Positions 1 through 6,654 of a DNA stretch of 18,438 nucleotides are shown here, piece after piece (positions within the stretch are counted from its first letter, which is position 1; the number at the start of each line of letters is the position of its first letter). The translations under genes were made by a program, and so were the position numbers. Source of the stretch: Gammaproteobacteria bacterium (lineage in GTDB: Bacteria; Pseudomonadota; Gammaproteobacteria; Competibacterales; Competibacteraceae). Below the pieces are notes generated by a model. It ran no database searches. It saw nothing but the letters and a program-made list of their open reading frames with translations, and was not told where the DNA came from. Location of the stretch: assembly GCA_024235035.1 (NCBI GenBank), contig JACKNE010000025.1, positions 1-18,438 of the forward strand, in the 5' to 3' direction.

Positions 1-2
1 CC

Positions 3-626
3 GCGATGAAATCCGGGATGGTGGCTGCTGAAGCAGTGTTCACCGCCCTCACGGCTGAGGGAGAGTCTGTCGAGGTAGCCACATATCCAGAACGACTGCG
101 GCAAAGCTGGCTATGGGAAGAACTCTACCAGGTGCGTAACATCAAGCCGTCATTCAGCTGGGGACTGTGGGCGGCGATCGCTTATTCGGCGCTCGATACC
201 TACTTATTCCGGGGCAAGGCGCCGTGGACCTTCCATCACAAGCCGGATTACGCCAAGCTGAAGAAAGCCAGTGAGTGTCCGAAAATCGAATATCCCAAAC
301 CGGATGGCGTGATCAGCTTCGACCGATTGTCCTCGGTGTTCATTTCCAACACCAATCATGAGGAAGAGCAACCCTGTCACCTGACACTGAAAGATTCGAC
401 CGTACCGATCAAAGTCAATCTGGCGTTGTACGACGCGCCTGAGCAGCGCTACTGCCCGGCGGGAGTCTACGAGATCGTCCGGGATAACGGGGGCAAAAAC
501 CCACGTTTGCAAATCAATGCTCAGAACTGCGTCCACTGCAAAACCTGCGATATCAAGGACCCCACCCAGAATATTCACTGGGTCACGCCACAAGGCGGCG
601 GTGGGCCGAACTATCCAAATATGTAA
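3..626 (+). CDS. Electron transfer flavoprotein:ubiquinone oxidoreductase, C-terminal part (5' end outside window)
   Basis: ETF-QO passes electrons from reduced electron transfer flavoprotein to the ubiquinone pool at the inner membrane, linking fatty-acid and amino-acid dehydrogenases to respiration. About 207 C-terminal residues are visible; the family is about 540-560 long, so the FAD-binding N-terminus lies left of the window. The frame is already open at position 3 (Ala before MKSGMVAAEA, the usual AMKSGM-AAE stretch of the FAD domain). The C-terminal ferredoxin-like domain carries the four 4Fe-4S ligands: a Cys in YCPAGVYE, then three in NCVHCKTCDIKDP. The protein ends with the family's typical WVTPQGGGGPNYPNM. 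The frame is intact to its TAA stop. The next gene follows on the same strand after 74 bp. Recognition is by family memory of these motifs. Confidence 0.93.
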   Translation, partial: AMKSGMVAAEAVFTALTAEGESVEVATYPERLRQSWLWEELYQVRNIKPSFSWGLWAAIAYSALDTYLFRGKAPWTFHHKPDYAKLKKASECPKIEYPKPDGVISFDRLSSVFISNTNHEEEQPCHLTLKDSTVPIKVNLALYDAPEQRYCPAGVYEIVRDNGGKNPRLQINAQNCVHCKTCDIKDPTQNIHWVTPQGGGGPNYPNM

Positions 627-700
627 CTTCGACAATCATGCTCCTCTCTCTCCTTTGAGGAGGGAGGGCTGGAAGATTTCTATCCTATGGGGCTTTGCCA

Positions 701-979
701 ATGAAAAAATTTGAAATTTTAGCCATTGGGCTTGCGATCGCCATCGTCGCGGGCTGCACCGGCGGCTACATGGCGGATGATCAAAAGCCAACCGAGCCGA
801 ATATGACGGCGGATTTGAAATTGGGAGAATCCGCCGATTCCATTCTCGAAAAATACGGAAAACCTATTTACAAAAAAGGACGCATAGACTCCGAAGGGAA
901 GCAAGTCGAAGATTGGTTCTATAAAAACGCCATGCTGTCTTTCAAGGACAGCAACCTCACTTCCTTTAAACCAAAATAA
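701..979 (+). CDS. Small outer-membrane-type lipoprotein, BamE/SmpA-like fold
   Basis: A 92-residue predicted lipoprotein of unknown specific role. The N-terminus MKKFEILAIGLAIAIVAGC is a lipoprotein signal: two lysines, a hydrophobic core, and a lipobox ending IVAGC with the lipidated Cys at residue 19. The mature part is hydrophilic. Its pattern LKLGESADSILEKYGKP, then a charged turn, then W-F-Y and a final L-SF-DSNLTSF strand, is typical of the BamE/SmpA/OmlA fold, in which short domains use an LxxGxs.xxvxxxlGxP motif. The start is ATG at 701; a TTG six bases upstream is less likely. The Shine-Dalgarno is weak (GGGG about 9 bases upstream). It lies 74 bp after the ETF-QO gene and ends 20 bp before the convergent PEP mutase-like gene. 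It is too short and divergent to be called BamE itself. Confidence 0.75.
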   Translation: MKKFEILAIGLAIAIVAGCTGGYMADDQKPTEPNMTADLKLGESADSILEKYGKPIYKKGRIDSEGKQVEDWFYKNAMLSFKDSNLTSFKPK

Positions 980-999
980 CCTGGCTTTTCTTCGATCCG

Positions 1000-1863
1000 C
1001 TATCGGTGGCCACACTGATAGCGTGCTTCGCCAGCGTAGTACTCCGGAAAACCGACTGCCGCTTGCAGCGCCTGGAAATCCAGAACCTCCGGCGACTGGC
1101 GCTGTTGAATCTGCGCGAGCGCTGTGCGCATGGCCTTGATCGATACGTTCAACAAGGTCAACGGATAAACGGCGATCTGATAGCCAATCGCCTCCAGCTG
1201 CGCCGGCGGCAACACCGGCGTCTTGCCGAATTCGATCAGATTAGCCATCTTGGGGCCAGGAACCTCCGCACAATAGCGGCGCATCTCTGCCTCGCTTTCC
1301 GGCGCTTCCAGGAAGGTGATATCGGCGCCCATCCCGGCAAAGGCTTGACAGCGGGCAATCGCTTCGTTCAGGTTGTCGGTGGTCCGAGCATCGGTGCGGG
1401 CCATAATCAGGATGTCTTCGCCTTCGTTGCGAACGTCGACTGCCGCTTGCAAGCGCATCAGCGCCTCTTCGCGAGGAACCACTGCTTTACCTCGGGTGTG
1501 CCCGCAACGCTTCGGCATGACTTGGTCTTCGATCATGATGCAGGCAAAGCCAGCACGAGCATAGCCTTGCACCGTGCGTTTGACGTTGAGTGGGTTGCCA
1601 AAGCCAGTATCGCCATCGCCGATGATCGGAATCGAAACCGCGTTACAGAGATTGCGACCCTGATCGACCATTTCCCCATAAGAGATCAGGCCGGTATCCG
1701 GCAAGCCCAATCGAGCGGCGGAAACCGCGAAACCGCTCATGAACGCCAGCGGAAAACCGGCTTGTTCGATCAACTGGGCGGACATGGCGTCGTGGCAGCC
1801 AGGCATCAATAGCAAACCAGGCTGAGCGAGTAAAGCGCGTAATCGGTCGGCGGGAGTCGGCAT
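1000..1863 (-). CDS. Isocitrate lyase/PEP mutase superfamily protein (carboxylyase or oxaloacetate decarboxylase-like)
   Basis: A 287-residue TIM-barrel enzyme of the isocitrate lyase/phosphoenolpyruvate mutase superfamily, which cleaves or forms C-C or P-C bonds next to a carboxylate with Mg2+. Visible motifs are the N-terminal MPGCHDAMSAQLIEQAGF, the metal-site motif GDGDTGFGN (residues 82-90), IEDQ (111-114) and the lyase signature PKRCGHTRGK with the catalytic Cys at residue 120. KRCGH favours a true lyase (methylisocitrate, 2,3-dimethylmalate) or an oxaloacetate decarboxylase-like member over PEP mutase. Substrate cannot be assigned. The length is that of the 285-295-residue group. ATG at 1863 is chosen because AGGAG (1871-1875 on this strand) lies 7 bases upstream; a TTG codon just before would leave 4. 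It is convergent with the lipoprotein gene and shares its strand with yidC, 100 bp upstream. Confidence 0.88.
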   Translation of the reverse strand: MPTPADRLRALLAQPGLLLMPGCHDAMSAQLIEQAGFPLAFMSGFAVSAARLGLPDTGLISYGEMVDQGRNLCNAVSIPIIGDGDTGFGNPLNVKRTVQGYARAGFACIMIEDQVMPKRCGHTRGKAVVPREEALMRLQAAVDVRNEGEDILIMARTDARTTDNLNEAIARCQAFAGMGADITFLEAPESEAEMRRYCAEVPGPKMANLIEFGKTPVLPPAQLEAIGYQIAVYPLTLLNVSIKAMRTALAQIQQRQSPEVLDFQALQAAVGFPEYYAGEARYQCGHR

Positions 1864-1924
1864 CAAGTTGCTCCTGGAGTGGTAGGCGATTGTGCGATTT
1901 TAACGAGAAACCGTTCTTCGACAA

Positions 1925-1948
1925 CCCGGCCCTGGCTTCCTTGCCGGG
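1925..1948 (-). terminator. Inverted repeat after yidC, possible weak or bidirectional terminator
   Basis: CCCGGC and GCCGGG arms of 6 bp flank a 12-base loop, 16 bases after the yidC stop. No T tract follows on either strand, so an intrinsic terminator is not well supported. It may act as a 3' stabilising hairpin. Confidence 0.3.
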
Positions 1949-1963
1949 AGCGCAAGTGGCCGG

Positions 1964-3766
1964 TTATTTCCTGCGCTTGCTGGGAGGTGGCTGACTAGAT
2001 GCAGGTTTCTTGGTCAAATCGACAGGTTTTCGCCATTTATTCAATAAATTGCTGGCCATCTCACCTAAACCCGGCCCTTGCTTGACTTTGGCGGCGGCTG
2101 CATCGGCACCTGATTCCACCCGCTTGGTAATCACCCATTGTTGCGTAATGGACAACATATTGTTGACCACCCAATACAGCACCAGCCCAGCCGGGAACCA
2201 TAGGAACATGAAAGTGAAGACGATCGGCAGCGACATCATCACCTTGGCTTGAATCGGATCGGGCGGCGCTGGACTCAGCTTCTGCTGAACGAACATGGTC
2301 ACGCCCATGATCAGTGGCAGCACATAGTAGGGGTCCGGAATCGACATATCCTTGATCCAGAACATGAACGGTGCTTGCCGCAACTGTACGCTTTCCACCA
2401 ACACCCAGTACAAAGCGATGAATACTGGAATCTGCACCAGAATCGGCAGGCAACCGCCGAGCGGATTGACCTTTTCCTTCTTATACAGATCCATCATCAC
2501 TTGATTCATCTTCTGTTTGTCGTCGCCGTACAGTTCTTTGAGTCGGGTCAGTTCCGGCGCGAGCCGGCGCATATTGGCCATCGACCGGTAGCTGGTCTCC
2601 GACAACTTGTAGAACGCCAGCTTGATCAGGATGGTCAGGAAGATGATCGCCCACCCCCAATTACCGACGATCCCGTGAATGGCCTTCAATAACCAGAACA
2701 ACGGCTCAGCGATGATGGTCAATTTGCCGTAATCGACGGTCAGATGCAGGTTGGGCGCCACCTGGTCCAGCACATCCGGCAATTTCGGTCCTACGTACAA
2801 TCGGGTGCGGAAATCCCCCGTCGCACCCGCCGGTATACTTTGCACAGCACTGGTCATTCCCACGACATAACGATGACCATCGATCGCCTTGGTGTAAAAC
2901 GTATCGGTCTCGCCAGCGTTGGGGACCCACGCGCCAAGGAAATAATGCTGGATCATGGCGATCCAGCCGTCCTTGACCGGCTGGTTGTTAAGCGGCTTCT
3001 CGGCGATGTCGCTAAAGGAAATCTTTTCGTAGCGTTGTTCAGGCGTCGAAATAACGGCGCCAGTGTAGGTGATCACTCCGCCGCCAAAAAAACTGTGGCT
3101 GGTTTTCGGTGGGGTGCGCTGGAACTGCCGATATTGACTACCTTGCCAGTCACCAGCGCTATTGTTTTCCACATGCTGATTCAGCTCCACCAGGAAACTG
3201 CCGCGCCGGAAGGTGTAAGTCTTGACCACCTTCATCCCGGAAAGGTCGGACCAGTTCAGTTGCACCTCCAATGAGTCTTGCCCATCCGCCAACCGATACT
3301 CACTTTGCACAGCGGTGAATGGGGCGTAATGGTTGGGCGCGGGACCCTCGTTCAGCGCCACCAGTCCGGACTGGGCGATGAACAAATCTGGACCGCTGTC
3401 TTTGAGCAACTGGAACGGCTGATCGGGCTGTTGCACCGATTCGGGATAGGTACGCAAGCCCACCCGGCGCAGATCACCACCGATCGTATCGATTTCCGCC
3501 TCGAATAAGTCGGTCGTCACCCGCACGCGCACACCGCTGCCCAACGCCTGTGAGGCGGTATCCGGCGCTGGCGCCGCCGTGGGAACATCTTGCCCTGGCG
3601 TGACGGCGGAACTGGCTGGAACAGCGACTCCTGTGGAACTCACCGGCGCGGTAACGACTGGCGTCGGCGGAGGATATTTTTTTGCCTGGAACTCCAGCCA
3701 GTTCTGCCAAAGCAGAAACAACACGAATCCCAGAGCGGCAACTAGCAGCAAACGTTGGTTTTCCAT
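1964..3766 (-). CDS. yidC: Membrane protein insertase YidC
   Basis: YidC/Oxa1 insertase of the inner membrane; it places membrane proteins into the bilayer alone or with SecYEG. 600 residues. TM1 is at residues 5-22 (LLLVAALGFVLFLLWQNW), followed by a Pro/Ala/Thr linker (about 30-75) and the periplasmic P1 beta domain (about 80-345). The conserved core has five hydrophobic segments from about 350 to 545. The core shows the coiled C1 loop, the hydrophilic-groove Arg at residue 400 (in SMANMRRLAPE, matching E. coli R366), EKVNPLGGCLPILVQIPVF, and FLWFPAGLVLYWVVNN. The tail after the last TM (about 548-600) is long and basic, ending SQPPPSKRRK. The ATG overlaps the yidD stop as TAATG, indicating translational coupling. 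The frame is intact. Confidence 0.97.
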   Translation of the reverse strand: MENQRLLLVAALGFVLFLLWQNWLEFQAKKYPPPTPVVTAPVSSTGVAVPASSAVTPGQDVPTAAPAPDTASQALGSGVRVRVTTDLFEAEIDTIGGDLRRVGLRTYPESVQQPDQPFQLLKDSGPDLFIAQSGLVALNEGPAPNHYAPFTAVQSEYRLADGQDSLEVQLNWSDLSGMKVVKTYTFRRGSFLVELNQHVENNSAGDWQGSQYRQFQRTPPKTSHSFFGGGVITYTGAVISTPEQRYEKISFSDIAEKPLNNQPVKDGWIAMIQHYFLGAWVPNAGETDTFYTKAIDGHRYVVGMTSAVQSIPAGATGDFRTRLYVGPKLPDVLDQVAPNLHLTVDYGKLTIIAEPLFWLLKAIHGIVGNWGWAIIFLTILIKLAFYKLSETSYRSMANMRRLAPELTRLKELYGDDKQKMNQVMMDLYKKEKVNPLGGCLPILVQIPVFIALYWVLVESVQLRQAPFMFWIKDMSIPDPYYVLPLIMGVTMFVQQKLSPAPPDPIQAKVMMSLPIVFTFMFLWFPAGLVLYWVVNNMLSITQQWVITKRVESGADAAAAKVKQGPGLGEMASNLLNKWRKPVDLTKKPASSQPPPSKRRK

Positions 3767-3996
3767 TAACGGTCCTTCGGGGAAGGTTCAGGAACGGGAT
3801 CGACGCCGCCCGGATGCCATGGATGGCAGCGCAGCAAGCGCTGGATCGCCAGCCAGCCCCCGCGCAATATGCCATAGTGTTCGATGGCCTCACGGGCATA
3901 TTGGGAGCAACTCGGATAGAAACGGCAATGGTTACCCAATAGGGGACTGATGGACAGTTGATAAACACGAATCAGCGCGATCAGGATGGCGCGCAT
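3766..3996 (-). CDS. yidD: Membrane protein insertion efficiency factor YidD
   Basis: A 76-residue member of the YidD (DUF37, haemolytic domain) family, a small amphipathic inner-membrane-associated protein that assists YidC-dependent insertion. The signature is complete: an N-terminal amphipathic helix (MRAILIALIRVYQLSISP), then LLGNHCRFYPSCSQYAREAI with its conserved cysteines, and RLLRCHPWHPGGVDPVP near the end. ATG at 3996 is chosen because it gives the standard family N-terminus; an in-frame TTG at 4017 would add seven residues. The gene overlaps the end of rnpA by 16 bases and its TAA overlaps the yidC start, so it depends on coupled translation within the rpmH-rnpA-yidD-yidC cluster. 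Confidence 0.95.
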   Translation of the reverse strand: MRAILIALIRVYQLSISPLLGNHCRFYPSCSQYAREAIEHYGILRGGWLAIQRLLRCHPWHPGGVDPVPEPSPKDR

Positions 3997-4346
3997 GATA
4001 GGGCGAGTCTCTGCCAATGCTGTTGCAATGAAGTAAACAGGGCCGCATTTTTTTGTTGCGCTATACCGGCGCGACCCATCACTACCCAGTCCATACCGCC
4101 CAGTTGGGATTGATGATGTCGGAAGCTTTCACGCACGATCCGCTTGATCCGGTTACGCGCCACCGCCGACTTAGCGACCTTGCGAGAGATCGCCATCCCC
4201 AGCCGGGGATGCATCAGACCGTTGGAACGGACCAGTACGGTAAAATAACGGTCGCTGGACTTGACCGGGCGGGCAAAGACATGGGCGAAAGCCGATGAGT
4301 CGCTCAACCGGGCGCGGCGCGGAAAACAACACACGCCGCCGTTCAT
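3981..4346 (-). CDS. rnpA: Ribonuclease P protein component
   Basis: The protein subunit of RNase P, which helps the M1 RNA remove 5' leaders from tRNA precursors. 121 residues, near the family norm. The FPRRARLSDSSAFAHVF N-terminal strand/helix and the RNR motif ARNRIKRIVRESFR, which contacts RNA, are both present. The start ATG (4344-4346) lies 4 bases after the rpmH stop, so the two are almost certainly co-transcribed and coupled. The three residues between Gly4 and FPRR include two cysteines (VCC), a minor peculiarity. The 3' end overlaps yidD. Confidence 0.95.
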   Translation of the reverse strand: MNGGVCCFPRRARLSDSSAFAHVFARPVKSSDRYFTVLVRSNGLMHPRLGMAISRKVAKSAVARNRIKRIVRESFRHHQSQLGGMDWVVMGRAGIAQQKNAALFTSLQQHWQRLALSCAPS

Positions 4347-4350
4347 ACCA

Positions 4351-4485
4351 TCAGGGCGCGAGACGGGCGCGCCCCTTGGCGCGACGCGCCTTCAGAACCC
4401 GGCGACCACCTTTGGTAGCCATACGGGCGCGAAATCCGTGGGTACGCTTGCGATGAATGATGCTGGGCTGGAAAGTCCGCTTCAT
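4351..4485 (-). CDS. rpmH: 50S ribosomal protein L34
   Basis: A 44-residue, very basic ribosomal protein, recognised by MKRTFQPSIIHRKRTHGFRA, then RMATKGGRRVLKARRAKGRA and a final RLAP. The core is KRTFQPS..KR.RTHGFRARM.T..GR.VL..RR.KGR; the usual KRKR turn reads HRKR here. An AAGGA Shine-Dalgarno (4492-4496 on this strand) lies 6 bases before the ATG. It is the first gene of the leftward cluster and is divergent from dnaA. Confidence 0.97.
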   Translation of the reverse strand: MKRTFQPSIIHRKRTHGFRARMATKGGRRVLKARRAKGRARLAP

Positions 4486-4542
4486 GATGATTCCTTACGA
4501 GGCAGGTCAAGACAAGATTTGCGCTTTTTAGCGAAAAGCGAG

Positions 4543-4572
4543 AAATTACTGATATGGAGCTAAATTTGTCAA
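4543..4572 (-). promoter_or_regulatory. Likely rpmH promoter in the rpmH-dnaA divergent region
   Basis: On the minus strand a perfect TTGACA -35 box (4567-4572) is followed after 16 or 18 bases by AGTAAT (4545-4550) or TAATTT (4543-4548) as the -10. This lies 60-90 bases upstream of the rpmH start. A 7-bp hairpin (4522-4528 with 4534-4540, CGCTTTT/AAAAGCG) would sit in the leader. No equally clear promoter for dnaA and no DnaA box were found between 4486 and 4658. Confidence 0.5.
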
Positions 4573-4658
4573 GTTAAATGGTCAGCGCGTCAGCGCCAAA
4601 AAATGCTCACTCAAACTACGCAACCCATGAACCGCTTGGCTTTTTAGGAACATCACTC

Positions 4659-6014
4659 ATGGATCACACCCTGTGGAAAGCATGCCAGGATCGTCTGGAG
4701 CGTGAACTGTCTGAACAACAGTTGAGTACCTGGATCCGGCCTCTGCACGCGCTGGAGGAAACCGGCACCCTATGCTTGTTGGCGCCTAACCGTTTCGTCC
4801 TCGACTGGGTTAAAAAGCACCACTTGGCGCAAATCCAAGCCGTGCTGAAGCAGCTGCGACCCGATCAGCCTCCAGAAGTACGGCTGGAAATCGGCAGCGG
4901 CGGTATCTCGCCCACACCGTCGATCTGCACCGAAGAACCGCCGGAGGAGGAACCCGCCGATGAATCCATCTCTGAAACGGCGGAACTGCTGAAAAGCGGC
5001 ATTCTCAATGCAGATTTCACATTCGCCACCTTCGTCGAGGGGAATTCCAATCAAATCGCCCGAGCTGCCTGTCTTCAGGTTACTGAAAATCCTGGAAAAT
5101 CATATAATCCATTGTTTATTTACGGCGGTACCGGGCTCGGTAAAACCCATCTCATCCATGCGGTTGGCAATATGTTGCGCGAACGCAATCCCGAATCGAA
5201 GGTAGTCTACCAGAACTGCGAGTACTTCGTGGCCGACATGGTGCGCTCCCTGCAGCACAATGCGATCAATGAATTTAAACGCCGTTATCGTTCCTTAGAT
5301 GCCTTACTGATCGACGATGTGCAATTTCTGGCCGGCAAGGAACGCTCCCAAGAAGAATTTTTCTATACTTTCAATAGCCTACTGGAAAGCCGTCAGCAAG
5401 TGATTCTGACCTGCGACCGCTATCCCAAGGAAGTCGCCGGGTTGGAAGATCGTCTCAAGTCACGTTTTGGCTCTGGCCTGACTGTGGCCATCGAACCACC
5501 GGAACTGGAAACCCGGGTGGCGATTCTCAAGAGCAAGGCTGAACAGGCTCAGCTCAAACTACCCGATGAAGTGGCATTTTTCATCGCCCAACGCATCCGT
5601 TCCAACGTCCGTGAATTGGAAGGAGCACTGCGGCGAGTTTATGCCAACGCCCAGTTCACCGGGCGCTCCATTACCATCAGCTTTGTCAAGGAAGTGCTCA
5701 GCGATCTGCTGACCTTGCAGGATAAGCTGGTCACTATTGAAAATATCCAAAAAACGGTAGCGGACTACTACAAAATCCCAGTCAGCGAACTACTGTCGAA
5801 CAGCCGACTCCGCACTCTGTCCCGCCCTCGGCAGATCGCAATGGCGTTGACCAAGGAACTCACTGCCCTCAGCTTGCCCGACATCGGCGAGGCGTTCGGT
5901 GGGCGCGATCATACGACCGTATTACATGCTTGCCGGAAAATTCGAGAGCTCCAACGACATGAACCCAAGATCCATGGTGACTACACTAATTTGCTTACGA
6001 CGCTCACTAACTAG
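4659..6014 (+). CDS. dnaA: Chromosomal replication initiator protein DnaA
   Basis: The AAA+ initiator that binds the boxes in the adjacent origin, melts DNA and loads helicase. 451 residues from ATG 4659. This start gives MDHTLWKACQDRLERELSEQ, the normal domain I start, and has AGGAA (4646-4650) 8 bases upstream; an ATG at 4578 would add 27 atypical residues. Domain I is about 1-75; domain II is an acidic linker (about 80-115, EEPPEEEPADES). Domain III carries Walker A GGTGLGKT (156-163), Walker B LLIDDVQ (216-222), the box VII arginine finger SRF (268-270) and sensor II in VRELEGALRR. Domain IV ends with the box-binding signature GGRDHTTVLHA (414-424). Sensor 1 reads TCDRYPKE, with Cys for the usual Ser. 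The frame is intact. Confidence 0.98.
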   Translation: MDHTLWKACQDRLERELSEQQLSTWIRPLHALEETGTLCLLAPNRFVLDWVKKHHLAQIQAVLKQLRPDQPPEVRLEIGSGGISPTPSICTEEPPEEEPADESISETAELLKSGILNADFTFATFVEGNSNQIARAACLQVTENPGKSYNPLFIYGGTGLGKTHLIHAVGNMLRERNPESKVVYQNCEYFVADMVRSLQHNAINEFKRRYRSLDALLIDDVQFLAGKERSQEEFFYTFNSLLESRQQVILTCDRYPKEVAGLEDRLKSRFGSGLTVAIEPPELETRVAILKSKAEQAQLKLPDEVAFFIAQRIRSNVRELEGALRRVYANAQFTGRSITISFVKEVLSDLLTLQDKLVTIENIQKTVADYYKIPVSELLSNSRLRTLSRPRQIAMALTKELTALSLPDIGEAFGGRDHTTVLHACRKIRELQRHEPKIHGDYTNLLTTLTN

Positions 6015-6023
6015 AAAAAAGCT

Positions 6024-6053
6024 TGTGGATAACTGCTGTGGATAAGTGGATAA
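6024..6053 (-). repeat. DnaA-box cluster I, three boxes just after dnaA
   Basis: TGTGGATAA at 6024-6032 and 6037-6045 are perfect boxes. AGTGGATAA at 6045-6053 has one mismatch and shares a base with the second box. All face the same way. The cluster starts 10 bases after the dnaA stop, and it sits about 235 bp from the main arrays. Confidence 0.9.
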
Positions 6054-6090
6054 CTTTTTAAACGGTATTTAAATAGGATTTTTATTTATC

Positions 6091-6206
6091 GTAATCTATT
6101 TCATAAACATAAATATAATCATTTAGATGAATCGTAATTTTCTACTTTTTAGTTCTTTTTAAGAAAACTGACTGTAATCCGTTTCGTAAAAATAAGTATA
6201 ATCATT
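6091..6206 (+). repeat. 33-bp direct repeat pair in the left AT-rich block of the origin
   Basis: Copies at 6091-6123 and 6174-6206 match at 28 of 33 positions. Both begin GTAATC, contain TTTC, and end TATAATCATT. Start-to-start distance is 83 bp. The spacing sequence between them is also AT-rich. The repeat is not a DnaA box; it could bind another origin factor or be part of a melting element. Confidence 0.75.
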
Positions 6207-6287
6207 AGGATAACATGTAAACACCAGTGATTTTTTAGCGTTGATCATAATATTCTGGACCACCTGCTAAAAAACAGAAAAATACCC

Positions 6288-6350
6288 TGTGGATAAGTCT
6301 GTGGATAACTTTGCCATTTCTGTGGATAAGTCGGCCAATCCTGTGGATAA
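6288..6350 (-). repeat. DnaA-box array II, four perfect boxes in one orientation
   Basis: TGTGGATAA at 6288-6296, 6300-6308, 6321-6329 and 6342-6350. Start-to-start distances are 12, 21 and 21 bp, close to whole helical turns, so bound DnaA molecules would lie on about the same DNA face. Confidence 0.95.
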
Positions 6351-6379
6351 CTTTTTAAGGTCAAAAAAGTTATCCACAG
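6341..6379. repeat. Perfect 16-bp inverted repeat at the centre of the origin
   Basis: CTGTGGATAACTTTTT (6341-6356) and its exact complement (6364-6379) flank a 7-base loop. Each arm contains one DnaA box, so the repeat is also the junction where the two oppositely oriented box arrays meet. Arms and loop were compared base by base. Confidence 0.9.
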
Positions 6380-6474
6380 AAAAATCGACTTATCCACATT
6401 TTATCCACAGGGTTATCCACAGGCAAAAATCATTAAACTTATTGATAATAAAAGATAAAAAAAAGTTATCCACA
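6370..6474 (+). repeat. DnaA-box array III, five perfect boxes in the opposite orientation
   Basis: TTATCCACA at 6370-6378, 6390-6398, 6401-6409, 6413-6421 and 6466-6474. Start-to-start distances are 20, 11, 12 and 53 bp. The first four are tightly packed and near helical phase; the last is isolated at the edge of the right AT-rich block. Confidence 0.95.
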
Positions 6475-6530
6475 GAAAATGCTCTCCCTAATAATAATAA
6501 TCTTTATATATATAAAAAGACTTTATTATT
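6475..6530. other. Candidate DNA unwinding element beside the last DnaA box
   Basis: After the last box comes GCTCTCCC, then four TAA repeats (6489-6500), then the perfect 14-bp palindrome TTTATATATATAAA (6503-6516) and more A/T. This is the longest stretch of weak pairing next to an array of boxes and lies towards dnaN, so it is the best melting candidate. The TAA run recalls DnaA-trio elements, but strand and direction were not convincingly matched. Confidence 0.55.
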
Positions 6531-6654
6531 GAGGCGATCCGAATTCAGGTTGCGTTGGCAAAGATAAATTTTAAAACCACTGGCTTTAGTCAGGATATAG
6601 AATCCACACGCTCGACCGACGCCACGGAACTGAGAACACCTTCGGGAGAAATGC

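Larger units (their letters stand above)
6015..6654. other. oriC: Chromosomal replication origin (oriC) in the dnaA-dnaN gap
   Basis: This 640-bp gap holds no credible gene. It contains eleven exact DnaA boxes (TTATCCACA or its complement) and one near match, flanked by AT-rich blocks at 6061-6260 and 6422-6530. Position between dnaA and dnaN matches Pseudomonas-type origins. There is one GATC (6243-6246), so no dense Dam-site cluster like that of the E. coli oriC. The short open frame across 6289-6567 is made of translated DnaA boxes and is not a gene. Confidence 0.95.

Noticed and set aside
627..700. Terminator after the ETF-QO gene (CTCTCTCC/GGAGGGAG region)
   Set aside because: The pairing is imperfect and no T tract follows; the stretch is mostly low-complexity C/T and G/A.
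1006..1812. 268-codon plus-strand frame antisense to the lyase-family gene
   Set aside because: The minus-strand frame has the KRCGH signature, metal motif and a Shine-Dalgarno. The plus frame is Arg/His-rich shadow sequence.
4578..4658. Upstream ATG for dnaA adding 27 residues
   Set aside because: The internal ATG at 4659 gives the normal DnaA N-terminus and has AGGAA 8 bases upstream. The extension is not DnaA-like.
6289..6567. 92-codon open frame in the dnaA-dnaN gap
   Set aside because: It is a translation of repeated DnaA boxes (VDK/VDN repeats) and A/T runs. It has no Shine-Dalgarno and lies in the origin.
6015..6654. Box repeats read as iterons of a plasmid or a CRISPR array
   Set aside because: The repeats are exact DnaA boxes in both orientations between dnaA and dnaN, without a Rep gene or regular unique spacers of equal length.
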